A DNA stretch of 64,000 nucleotides from Sinohyriopsis cumingii (Eukaryota > Mollusca > Bivalvia > Unionida > Unionidae). Below the pieces are notes generated by a model. It was not told the DNA's origin. It worked only from the letters and a program-made list of their open reading frames with translations, and did not search any database. Shown piece after piece: positions 51,037 through 59,359 of this stretch (positions are counted from its first letter, which is position 1; each line of letters starts with the position of its first letter). The stretch lies in NCBI GenBank assembly GCA_028554795.2, contig CM068824.1, positions 158,298,289 through 158,362,288 of the forward strand, read 5' to 3'. Position numbers and translations under genes: made by a program.

Positions 51037-52355
51037 ATGATGCACCGAGAGTCTTGCGCTTGTTCCAAGTCGGAACTGGATCTGTTTGCTATGCCCCCCA
51101 CCATGATGACCATGCAAGAATCCCAGTGGGTGGAATTTCATCCCGTCTCCTCTCTGACGGATTCCGCTCCCATCGAGTTTGAAATCAAAGGACAGCCCGA
51201 AGATTACATCGATCTGAATAGCAGTTACCTGTACTTGAAAGTGAAAGTGATCAAAACGGACAACACCAATCCAGGAGGCGATGCTAGAGTAGCTCCTGTC
51301 AACAATTTCATGCATTCCTTGTTCAGCGAAGTGGACTTGTACTTGAATAACAAACTGGTCAGCAGCAGCATGGATACTTACCCATATCGTGCCTACCTGG
51401 AAAATCTCTTGACGTACGGAAAAGAAACCAAGAATACTCATCTGGATGATTGCGTGGTATGGAAACCTGACACGGCAGGTGTAGGCACGTTTAGCGACAC
51501 AGTCCTAACAGAAGATGACAATCCTCACAATGTGGGGTTTAACGACCGTCGTAAGAAAATTCTGCAAGGGCGAAGTTTAGAACTGATGGATCGTTTGCAT
51601 TTGGACAAGTGGTTACAAGAAAAGTATTTGCTGAACGGGGTGGATATCTGTCTGAGACTGAATCGTAGCAGTGCCGCTTTCCATTTGATGGCCCATGCCA
51701 ATGAATACAAAACTATCATTCAAGAAGCCCGACTTTAGGTGTGGAAGTGTTACCTAAAGTGGGAAACGACGTCAGTCAGACGTTGAGCAGAACGACCGCC
51801 AAGTATCCGATACGACGCGTAGAAGTGAAAACGCTCACCATTCCCGCTGGACAGCGATCTATGATCGAAGATCATCTGTCCCAAGGACAGTTACCCAAGC
51901 GTTTGATTGTTGGTATCGTCAGGAATTCAGCCTTCAACGGAACCCACGATCAAAATCCTTTTGAGTTTCAACATTACAATGTGTCCAAGATCGAAGTCAG
52001 TCGCGACGGCAAGAACTTGTGTACCCGACCCTTTGAGCCCAACTTTGGTGTCGCGAAGAATTATTTGAGATCGTACTTGTCCCTGTACGAAGCCACCGGA
52101 CAGTTAGGAACCAACACCAGTCACGATATTTCGTACGACGATTATGCAGGAGGCTACGCTTTGTGGGGTTTTGATTTCACTCCAGACCAAGGCAGTGACG
52201 AGGGACATTTCCACCCTATAAAATCGGGTCAGATTCGTGTGGAACTTCAGTTTGTAAATCCACCTTCGGATCACACAGTGAACGTCCTCCTGTATGCAGA
52301 ATTTGACAATACCATAGAAATCAACAGTTTGAGAGAAGTCATTCTAGACTATTAG
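51037..52355 (+). pseudogene. Polinton major capsid protein, frameshifted
   Basis: The first frame (51037-51738) has the conserved N-terminal jelly-roll landmarks: SSYLYLKVKVIK, PVNNFMHSLFSEVDLYLN and YPYRAYLENLLTYG. The second (51741-52355) has AKYPIRRVEVKT, GQLPKRLIVGIV, NPFEFQHYN and a second-barrel end. The frame changes at about 51736-51741, in the hinge between the barrels. The combined length of about 440 residues is normal for the family. As read, only half a capsid protein would be made. Confidence 0.88.
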
Positions 52356-52360
52356 AAGCC

Positions 52361-52864
52361 ATGGAAGACTGTTATCCCTCTTTACCTAGTGGAGAAACTT
52401 TGAAGATGGAATGTGAGGAGACCGGGGAAGAAGAATCTCAAGACAAAGACGAAGAAGTTATCATGATGAAATCAAGATGGCCAGAACAAGAAGCCCATTT
52501 AGTCTCCTGTTTTGCCAAACACTTGGTCGAAAAAATGACGGAATTGATCAAGAAAGATTGCTATGGATGTCAAAACGATCATCCCAGTCAAATTCAACAC
52601 GATAAATGCCTAATGCTGAGTCAAGAAGAAAAATTGAACGAGTATCTGGACGAAGCTTGGAGTCTCATCTCGGACGAAGTCGTGTTGCATCAGTGGTATA
52701 AAGACTTGCGTGAACATTCTTGTCCACCATTAACCACTCAAGAGATCCATCGTATCGAAGCTCTCCTGAATCAGAGTGAGGACACGAAGCGAAGAAACGG
52801 TTATTTGTCAGACATTTTCAAGCAAAAAGTCAGGATCGAATTGATGACTTATTATTACCTGTGA
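52361..52864 (+). CDS. Polinton conserved 'CxGC...HPSQ' protein, intact
   Basis: The product has 167 residues. It carries an acidic N-terminus, a possible zinc motif CYGCQNDHPSQIQHDKC and a helical C-terminal half. Proteins with a C-x-GC then P-S-Q-x-x-H-x-C-L pattern commonly sit just before the protease in Polintons; function unknown. A TATA-like CCTATAAAAT lies at about 52215, inside the capsid gene. Confidence 0.65.
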   Translation: MEDCYPSLPSGETLKMECEETGEEESQDKDEEVIMMKSRWPEQEAHLVSCFAKHLVEKMTELIKKDCYGCQNDHPSQIQHDKCLMLSQEEKLNEYLDEAWSLISDEVVLHQWYKDLREHSCPPLTTQEIHRIEALLNQSEDTKRRNGYLSDIFKQKVRIELMTYYYL

Positions 52865-52891
52865 AGAAGAAGAAAAACAAACACACAAAAC

Positions 52892-53452
52892 ATGGATACC
52901 TGGGAACTTTATTACCTTTTGAACCACAGTTCGTACACGGCTTCTTGGAATCCTGTTGTATGTGCTAAAGATGAACTCCCTCATCGCAAACCTCAAGACT
53001 ATCTAGCTTATGTCATCAACACGGACGACAGTCATCTCCCAGGAACCCACTGGGTAGCCGTCTACTTTCCTTAAGAAGGATGTGTGGAATATTTTGATTC
53101 GTATGGATTGCCCCCTTTGGAAGACGATATCATTGACTTTATGAGAAGAAATGCTCAGACCACCCGATTCAATAATGTGAAATTACAAGGCACAGATTCC
53201 TTGGTGTGTGGACAGTACTGTGTGTATTTTCTGCATTATCGCAGTCTGGGTTATTCCTTAGAACATTTAGTGACTCGTTTTGATCCTCGTTCTTCTTCTA
53301 CAAACGATGTGAAAGTATATCAATGGTTTTGTGACCATTATGCTTATATTTTGTCTCAAGCTAGGAAACGTAGTGTCCATCAATGGTCTAATGACTTCCA
53401 ACAGTGGAAATCACAATTTCATTCACAACGTTGTCAGCCCTGTCCAAAATAA
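52892..53452 (+). pseudogene. Adenain-type protease of element 2, one TAA
   Basis: One frame carries all catalytic landmarks: GTHWVAV (His), YFDSYGLPP (Asp) and VCGQYCVYF (Cys). TAA at 53072-53074 separates the histidine from the aspartate. The protein is about 187 residues with a Gln/Trp-rich C-terminal extension. The gene follows the 52361 gene after 27 bp. Orthologous to 15105-15545 in element 1. Confidence 0.88.
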
Positions 53453-53698
53453 TGTGTGAGTTAGAAAAAAAAATGTTTGTCATTTGAAACAAAATGTTTG
53501 ATGTTATATTGTTGGATTATTGTTAAAAATGTTAGAGTTGTTTGTTAGTGCTAAGTGATTTTGAATAAAAAAAATGTTGTGTTTTAAAAAAAATGCCTTT
53601 GTGGTTTGTTTGACTATAGAAATCTTGATTCATGCTCTTTGACTTCTTACTGTCCCTCTCATGACACTCATTGAACGTTCCGGCTCGAAAACCGTGGA
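53453..53698. other. AT-rich 3' region of the protease gene
   Basis: T/G-rich sequence with an AATAAA near 53565 that can serve as poly-A signal. No hairpin of the histone type here. Confidence 0.5.
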
Positions 53699-53726
53699 GG
53701 GATGTTTTCCTTCACGTCCGCGCTTT
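53699..53726 (+). promoter_or_regulatory. Cassette promoter box 1
   Basis: GGGATGTTTTCC followed by CACGTCCGCGCTTT. The same box occurs at 54551, 55259 and 56631 at a similar distance before small genes; a TTTAAA lies just after it. Confidence 0.65.
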
Positions 53727-53788
53727 GACTTTAAAGCCGGGGCAGCCTCCAGTCTAACCATCCATTGTCGACTCATCCTCCTACGAAG

Positions 53789-54142
53789 ATGTGCTCCAAA
53801 CTAGCTAAGCTCAACGAAGCCTACGTGAATTTGCATAGGGTCAGACACAGTCTGATACCGAAGCCAGAAGAGATAGAGAATGTGAGAATGCTAAAAGTCA
53901 CTGAAGACCTGATAGAAGAGCTCTTCAGAGAAGAAGTGAACAGGGAGAAAGAAGAATGGACAGAGAAGTACAGACTTCAGAAACAGCAGAGAGAGCAGCA
54001 ACAGCAGCAGCAGCAACCTGAACCTGACAGAGGCTTTGTCGATTGTCGTATCGACACCAAAGAGTTCTTCTTCTCTTTCCGAAGAAGCAGACCTATTGTC
54101 AGAAAGTCTATCGTCAGAGGACATCGCATTCTTAGAAACTAA
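53789..54142 (+). CDS. Cassette 1 small coiled-coil protein
   Basis: The product has 117 residues from the ATG at 53789. It begins MCSKLAKLNEAYVNLHRVRH, then an acidic/basic coiled coil with a Gln run and a basic C-terminus (RSRPIVRKSIVRGHRILRN). The N-terminus aligns with the cassette 2 protein (LAKL, then H/L at the same spacing), so the two are paralogues. It is preceded by promoter box 1 and followed by a histone-like hairpin. Intact; function unknown. Confidence 0.65.
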   Translation: MCSKLAKLNEAYVNLHRVRHSLIPKPEEIENVRMLKVTEDLIEELFREEVNREKEEWTEKYRLQKQQREQQQQQQQPEPDRGFVDCRIDTKEFFFSFRRSRPIVRKSIVRGHRILRN

Positions 54143-54169
54143 AAGATTGCCATAGCAAACAAAAAGAAC

Positions 54170-54185
54170 AGCCCTTTTCAGGGCT
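54170..54185 (+). terminator. Histone-like 3' stem-loop, cassette 1
   Basis: AGCCCTTTTCAGGGCT with ACCCA directly after and a purine tract (TAGAAAAGAAATAG) about 12 bases downstream. It starts 27 bp after the stop codon. Confidence 0.65.
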
Positions 54186-54550
54186 ACCCAATACTCTAGA
54201 AAAGAAATAGTATTCCATGTGCCAATGTGTGTAGGTAGAGTAGTGTGAATATAAACACTGACTCTTTTTTTATAGTGTGAGTGTATGTGTTTGTGTATAT
54301 GACTGTGTGTTTGTAAGTGCTCACGTACGTTTGTGTGGATAGTAGATTATGATGAAGTTTTTTTGCAGTTTGACATGTGGGGAGAGTATATTTGGGGTTT
54401 GATTGGATTGCTTTGCGTATGTGGATAGTATATTATTTGTTTAATAAAAATTTTTAGAATAGTGATGGGTAGTATAAAAAGTGAGTGAGTGTTTCTTTTA
54501 GGTCCGCGCGTTTGTTTGGTTATGATCTAGGTAAGATCATTTTTGTTTTA
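54186..54550. other. Cassette spacer, duplicated
   Basis: The stretch GTAGAGTAGTGTGAATATAA, then CACTGACTCTTTTTTT and GCTCACGTACGTTTGTGTGG, recurs at 55040-55170, showing tandem duplication of the whole cassette. A partial promoter box (GGTCCGCGCGTTTG) sits at 54500-54513. Confidence 0.65.
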
Positions 54551-54579
54551 GGGGATGTTTTCCATCACGTCCGCGCTTT
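54551..54579 (+). promoter_or_regulatory. Cassette promoter box 2
   Basis: GGGGATGTTTTCC then CACGTCCGCGCTTTC, one base different from box 1 in the linker. Confidence 0.65.
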
Positions 54580-54642
54580 CAGTCTAAATTAAAAATCGTT
54601 CGGCAGTCTAGCTACCCTTGTTGATTGATCAACACCACCAGA

Positions 54643-54960
54643 ATGAACACCAGACTAGCTAAACTGCTTGAACTTCATGTACACCTGGAATATGCCAGGC
54701 GTATAGTGAATGAGCTGGCTGCAGAGGCCATCGTAGAAGAGGGAAGGATGAAAGAGGAGGAGAGAAGAAACAAAGAAGAGGAGGAGAGAAGAAACAAAGA
54801 AGAGGAAGAAAAGGAGAGAGGAAATTTCAGAATCCCAGAGACAGAAGATTGGGGTTCTGAAGCCACTTATCCCGCCTCTGCTCTCCCCCAAAAAAGAGTG
54901 AAAAGAGACTGGGGAAGAAGATGTGTGTGTGGTGCCAGGCCAGGAAGGTGCCAGCATTAG
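54643..54960 (+). CDS. Cassette 2 small coiled-coil protein
   Basis: The product has 105 residues from the ATG at 54643. It begins MNTRLAKLLELHVHLEYARR, then a duplicated EEERRNKEEE unit (21-bp repeat twice), and ends in a basic Cys-containing tail (RRCVCGARPGRC). It is a paralogue of the cassette 1 protein. Intact; the internal repeat suggests recent slippage. Confidence 0.6.
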   Translation: MNTRLAKLLELHVHLEYARRIVNELAAEAIVEEGRMKEEERRNKEEEERRNKEEEEKERGNFRIPETEDWGSEATYPASALPQKRVKRDWGRRCVCGARPGRCQH

Positions 54961-54988
54961 ATAGGTGCATCTGGAGTTAAAAACAAAC

Positions 54989-55004
54989 AGCCCTTTTCAG
55001 GGCT
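54989..55004 (+). terminator. Histone-like 3' stem-loop, cassette 2
   Basis: AGCCCTTTTCAGGGCT, ACCCA, then TTTAGAAAAGAAATAG: the same unit as at 54170, 28 bp after the stop. Confidence 0.65.
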
Positions 55005-55258
55005 ACCCAAACCTTTAGAAAAGAAATAGTAATCGATTTGCCAATGTGTGTATGTAGAGTAGTGTGAATATAAACACTGACTCTTTTTTTTCCTTGTGTG
55101 TGTGTGTGTGTGTGTGTTTGTAAGCGCTCACGTACGTTTGTGTGGATAGTAGATTATTGGATTTCATTATAATGCTTTGCGTGTGGATAGTAGATTTGGG
55201 GTTAGTTTATTGCTGCTTCACGTATGTGAATAGTAGATAATATGAAATGAGAAAAGTA

Positions 55259-55289
55259 GGGGATGTTTTCCTTCACGTCCGCGCGCTTT
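55259..55289 (+). promoter_or_regulatory. Cassette promoter box 3 (no gene behind it)
   Basis: GGGATGTTTTCCTTCACGTC plus CGCGCGCTTTAA. The retroposon at 55322 and box 4 follow; no small gene lies between. Confidence 0.6.
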
Positions 55290-55311
55290 AAGTAATGATC
55301 TAGGTAATATC

Positions 55312-55321
55312 AGTTTTATGT
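55312..55321. repeat. 10-bp target duplication of the composite retroposon (left)
   Basis: AGTTTTATGT, repeated at 56616-56625. Confidence 0.7.
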
Positions 55322-55936
55322 ACATAGGACCACAACCACATAACCCTAACTGCTACCACTGCAGGGTCCCAGAAGACATAGAGCATATTTTTAACAACTG
55401 CCATACACTTGAAAAAGAAAGGGCTAAGTTTAAAGTTAAACAGCATAAAATTGGATCCCCTACAACATACCCAGAATTCTTGATGAACACAAACCCCAAT
55501 ATTAATCTAACATTCAAAAATATCATAAGTTTTATACACGAATTCAATCTACTCAAAAAAATCTAAGAAAGTAAATCAAAGACCAGTTAAAAATATAACA
55601 AATCACTGTTTGGGAATTATGACGGCCGGCTCGGTCTCGTGGGTTCACAGACTGACACAGCCGTTCATAGCCCGAATAATAAAAACCAGTTAAGGACGAA
55701 TATTACAAAATCACTGTTTGGGAATTATGACGGCCTGCTAGGTCTCGTAGGTTCACAAACTGACACAGCCGTTCATACCCCGAATAATAAAAACCAATTA
55801 AGGCCACAAAAAATTAAAATAGGAAAATAGGAATTAATTAAAACAGGACTCCATAATAACATACAAACAACCATAAAAACAAGTTTTCATTCCAAACCAA
55901 TAAGATAGGGAATCAAAATAAATAAGGAATTGATGA

Positions 55937-55968
<32 letters not shown>

Positions 55969-55972
<4 letters not shown>

Positions 55973-56292
55973 TCCTAACCGTCTCCTTGTCTCTTAAACA
56001 ACATCTGGCTGAACTTTTAAATCAAGCTTCCACAGCTATTTCTACTAACATACTCAGCCAAATCCAGGCAATGTTGGCAGACGACACTGAAGAATTTGAA
56101 ACTTCCACGCTGGCAGCGGCCCTGGAAGTATCATCATCCAGCGGCGATGAAGCTGATGAACCTGCACCACCTAAACAGAGTGGAAAAAAGGAAGGCTCTG
56201 TCTACCGGAATATCGGACTGGGAAAGGCAATTGATGATATCAAAAAAGCGGGCCACTTCGTCAATGCCACAAGACCGGGTGTCCTAATGTGA
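55969..56292 (+). pseudogene. Open-frame fragment behind the poly-A run
   Basis: About 107 residues without their own start (the upstream Lys run is poly-A). It contains Ser/Glu-rich text (EVSSSSGDEADEPAPP) and a conserved-looking end (YRNIGLGKAIDDIKKAGHF). It looks like the C-terminal end of a retroelement or viral protein; family unknown. Confidence 0.35.
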
Positions 56293-56433
56293 CCTCATCG
56301 CTGCCGACCAATCGTGGCGGGAGTCACATACTGCTTGGTTTGACACCTGGGGCATTTCAATCCAACTAAGAAACACGAGTGTGTGGTGTGACTATTCCTA
56401 CTCATGTCTATTAGCCTTTCAGTCAGGTTGTTA

Positions 56434-56594
56434 AGGACTAGTTAGTCCTACACCTGAGTGGCTAAATTAAAAAGTACTCTTTGAGTACATAAAAGCCTGG
56501 GGGATGAGGCTCCTTTTCCTTCCCCCAGGAGTAATTAAAAATCACGCAGTGCGTGAATAAAAAAGTGGTACATGTTCAAAAGAACGAAAACCAC
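56434..56594 (+). repeat. Cluster of five hairpins at a retroposon 3' end
   Basis: In order: AGGACTAGTTAGTCCT (56434-56449), GTACTCTTTGAGTAC (56474-56488), CCTGGGGGA paired with TCCCCCAGG (56496-56529), TCACGCAGTGCGTGA (56542-56556) and GTGGT...GTTCAAAAGAAC...ACCAC (56565-56594). An ACTA repeat follows and then the target duplication. Confidence 0.7.
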
Positions 56595-56615
56595 TATAAT
56601 CCAACTAACTAACTA

Positions 56616-56625
56616 AGTTTTATGT
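56616..56625. repeat. 10-bp target duplication of the composite retroposon (right)
   Basis: Exact match to 55312-55321. Confidence 0.7.
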
Positions 56626-56630
56626 CTTAG

Positions 56631-56659
56631 GGGGATGTTTTCATTCACGTCCGCACTTT
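56631..56659 (+). promoter_or_regulatory. Cassette promoter box 4 with TATA
   Basis: GGGGATGTTTTCATTCACGT plus CCGCACTTTC, followed by CTATAAAAC (about 56662), 55-90 bp before the ATG at 56721. Confidence 0.65.
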
Positions 56660-56720
56660 CACTATAAAACTAACAGTGTTTGCCATTGGAGCCCATTCCA
56701 CGGAATAAGCAGACAAGAAG

Positions 56721-57317
56721 ATGCCAGCAGCTTCAGCTTTGTATAACAATCTTATGGGAAGTTGGTATTGGATGGTGGATGGATTGAATGTAGCAGAAAG
56801 GCTTGAACAGGAATGGAGGCATGCAGTGACAAAAGACTTCGTCTCAAGACAAGTAACCAGCCTCCAATTAGCCATCGATATTGTGAAAGAAATGATAGAG
56901 GATGAGGAGAAGAGAATCAGAGGTTTCATTAACCCACCGTATGTGAAAGTGGGCAAGTTGAAAGAAGCCATAGTTTATGTGACGAGTGTAAGGTGTTTTT
57001 TAGAAGACATTGTAGAATGGATAGATTGGTCTTTTGTGAAGTGGGGCTTAGACAAGCTTAAGAAAGCGGAAGAAGTAATGAGGAAAGTGCTGACCGAAGA
57101 GGTCAAGAACATCAAAGAAAAGTGGTCTAGGGAAAGAAATGAAGAAGAAAATAGAAAGAGAAAAGAACACTTCGACAAACTCAACCATAACTGGATAAGA
57201 ATACAGGAGAAATTCAGAGCGCTGGGTCACCCGGACTGGATACCGGAAGCAGAAAAGAAGAAGAAGAAAGGAATGATGGAAAAAATAAGGGGATGGATAA
57301 AGAAGTTAAGGAGTTAG
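56721..57317 (+). CDS. Cassette 4 helical accessory protein
   Basis: The product has 198 residues. It begins MPAASALYNNLMGSWYWMVD and is helical throughout (ERLEQEWRHAVTKDFVSRQV, then KLKKAEEVMRKVLTEEVKNI), with a basic amphipathic end (MMEKIRGWIKKLRS). It is longer than the cassette 1 and 2 proteins and not obviously paralogous. It lies next to the right TIR and is framed by promoter box 4 and a histone-like hairpin. Intact; function unknown. Confidence 0.65.
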   Translation: MPAASALYNNLMGSWYWMVDGLNVAERLEQEWRHAVTKDFVSRQVTSLQLAIDIVKEMIEDEEKRIRGFINPPYVKVGKLKEAIVYVTSVRCFLEDIVEWIDWSFVKWGLDKLKKAEEVMRKVLTEEVKNIKEKWSRERNEEENRKRKEHFDKLNHNWIRIQEKFRALGHPDWIPEAEKKKKKGMMEKIRGWIKKLRS

Positions 57318-57342
57318 AAGAAGAAGAAGAAGAAGAAGAAGA

Positions 57343-57708
57343 AACCCAAAGGCCCTTTTCAGGGCCACTCCAATTTCTCGAAAAGAGATAGACTTTCAAT
57401 TGCCTACCCCTTTTTATATTTTTTTTATTTTTATTTTATTTTATTTTATTTATTTTTTTTTATTTTTAAAAAAAAAACAAAAAAAATCCCATCTTAAATT
57501 CCCCTTGTCCCTAGAATTGCTTTTTTTCTCCCATGTTCAATTCCCCTTGTCCCTAGACTGACCCAAAATAGATTCCCATGTTAATTCCCCTTGTCTCTAG
57601 AGTGTCCCAGCAATTTCTCCCATGTTAAATTTCCATTGTCCCCAGAGTGTCCCAAGGTGTTTTTTAATGGTAAGTCCCATTTTCCCTAGGGTGTCCCCAT
57701 ATACTACT
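57343..57708 (-). repeat. Right terminal inverted repeat of element 2
   Basis: Reverse complement of 33124-33490 with scattered differences (about 5 percent) and changes in A/T-run lengths. It ends CCCCATATACTACT. Confidence 0.9.
57351..57366 (+). terminator. Histone-like 3' stem-loop in the right TIR
   Basis: AAAGGCCCTTTTCAGGGCCA, then about 13 bases later CGAAAAGAGATAGAC. It lies 34 bp after the stop of the 56721 gene and is the mirror image of the left-TIR hairpin. Confidence 0.7.
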
Positions 57709-57714
57709 ATCCCT
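57709..57714. repeat. Target site duplication ATCCCT (right) of element 2
   Basis: Matches 33118-33123 immediately outside the right TIR. Confidence 0.88.
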
Positions 57715-57980
57715 TTTGCTGGACTTGCAAAAAGTAATTGAAAGAACCGGGTTTTTCTTTACTGCAAATTAGAGACTGGCATGGCTAAGTTACTTACTGA
57801 TTAAATCCTTAACAAAACTCTGAAGCTAAACTATGAATTATAAAACAATGTTCAAACTGCCTTTAATAGAACAATGCTTTAAGAAGTGAATTTAAATAAA
57901 AAAACTGAGGAGCCATTTTAAGACCTAGTATAAACAGTGGTAACAGTATCAAAATCGTTGCTCATAAAAACAGCAAAGTA

Positions 57981-58115
57981 AACTGTCACAACAACAACCA
58001 TGATTGTAACTGTCACAACAACAACCATGATTGTAACTGTCACAACAACAACCATGATCGTAACTGTCACAACAACAACCATGATTGTAACTGTCACAAC
58101 AACAACCATGATTGT
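57981..58115. repeat. Five 27-bp tandem units
   Basis: AACTGTCACAACAACAACCA plus TGATTGT repeated five times almost without change. Frames in both directions reflect the repeat only. Confidence 0.9.
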
Positions 58116-58889
58116 AGGAACAAAAGATAATTGTTTAACTTTAACAGACGGCAACTATGTGTTAAATATATTTTTTCTAGGTAGATTTGATGATGATGAA
58201 ATATTTTGCCTGACAACTGAACGGAAGAATATCAGAGGAAAAGAGAAAAACTCAAGAATAATAACATGTCATAGACACCTGACTACTGGAATGAAGAATA
58301 GGCAACCCAGTATTTAAACAACCTGGACGATATTTTTTTCAGCACATGCGTTCAAACACGCAGAAACTAATGCAAAATGCGAGAAAGCAAGCGCAACCAA
58401 AAGTTAATGATTTCTACTAGTTTCTAATGATCATGAAAATTCGAGTTTGATTAGTGCTTTACGGCACATCAACACCAGTAGGTTATTTAGTGCCGACTCA
58501 GCTGTAGTATATAGTCATGTGATTACAACAGTATCATGGCATACAAAAATCTGTGATAACCTGTATCGGTTAGAACAAACATGATCGAATAAGGCATCGT
58601 CAAAAATATTAAACTGAGAAAGTTACGATTACGGACGGGAAATTCACAAGGTACTAAAACTATAAAGGTTGTGTTGTATGTAAAGGAGTTCAGAAAGCCA
58701 CTTACCTTTCTGATCTACCATATAATTGTCCGTTGTATCTTTATCCTCAGGATTTAAAATTCTATTTACCATATCCTCCGAAGTGATAGAATGTGGGAAT
58801 TAAGACAATAAAGTAAATATTACTTGTCTGCAGTTACCTCAGAATCAACTTCGCATTTGGTAAACCATAAATACAGGAACGTAGCTTCT

Positions 58890-58891
<2 letters not shown>

Positions 58892-58937
<46 letters not shown>

Positions 58938-58998
58938 TCAGACAGACAGACAGTCAGACAGACAGAAAGAGACAGAGACAGAGAGAGATAGAGAGAGA
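58892..58998. repeat. (GA)n / GACA microsatellite
   Basis: Long GA tract followed by interrupted CAGA units. Confidence 0.9.
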
Positions 58999-59318
58999 GA
59001 AACAGACAAAAGGACAGAGTAATCGATTGAGCAGCAAATATAACTTTCAAGAACTTCAAAACCTAATTCCCTCAGTCTCGGCTAACAAATATTCTTTGCA
59101 AAAACAAAATGAAAATCTTTATTTTGTCATTTACAGCAAGGAAAAAAAAACGATATTAATAGTACTTGAAGAGAACCATGTCACTGCGGAGAAAATGAAA
59201 TTGTAACTACTTTGAAACCGAGCAAAAGGACAACATGTTTAACGTATTTAAAGTTTCTCTTTTTTCTACAGAGCGCTCATGTGGCCTTAAGGTTATACAA
59301 TTATTTTACCTCCCCCCA

Positions 59319-59319
<1 letters not shown>

Positions 59320-59358
<39 letters not shown>
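59320..59358. repeat. Poly-A run of 39 bases
   Basis: An uninterrupted A tract, preceded by CCCCCCAC. It could be the tail of an unrecognised retroposon. Confidence 0.85.

Positions 59359-59359
<1 letters not shown>

Larger units (their letters stand above)
55322..56615 (+). mobile_element. Composite retroposon: LINE fragment plus hairpin-rich tail
   Basis: Bounded by a 10-bp duplication. The first part encodes a CCHC end of a LINE polymerase (CYHCRVPEDIEHIFNNC, 55318-55566), then two 107-bp tandem units (55601 and 55708, each with GGGAATTATGACGGCC/T), and a poly-A run (about 55937-55968). The second part (55969-56615) has an open frame and five hairpins and ends in an ACTA repeat. An internal poly-A run within one pair of duplications means two retroposons are fused or nested. 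Source families not identified. Confidence 0.6.
33124..57708. mobile_element. Element 2: decayed Polinton/Maverick with intact accessory genes
   Basis: It is bounded by TIRs beginning AGTAGTATATGGGG and by a 6-bp target duplication. It carries the canonical Polinton set: protein-primed PolB, RVE integrase with chromodomain, ATPase, penton, pX, MCP and adenain-type protease. Its 24.6 kb includes a 5.4-kb LINE and a 1.3-kb composite retroposon, so the original was about 18 kb. The recognisable core genes carry stops or frameshifts. The TIR copies differ by roughly 5 percent, consistent with an older insertion than element 1. Accessory genes at both ends carry histone-like 3' hairpins. Confidence 0.92.

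Noticed and set aside
58704..58790. Exon-like segment with donor AAAG/GTAAGT on the minus strand
   Set aside because: The acceptor is not convincing and its phase-1 end does not fit the phase-0 start of the exon at 11218.
58820..59059. Ser-Leu-rich minus-strand frame
   Set aside because: It translates the (GA)n tract.
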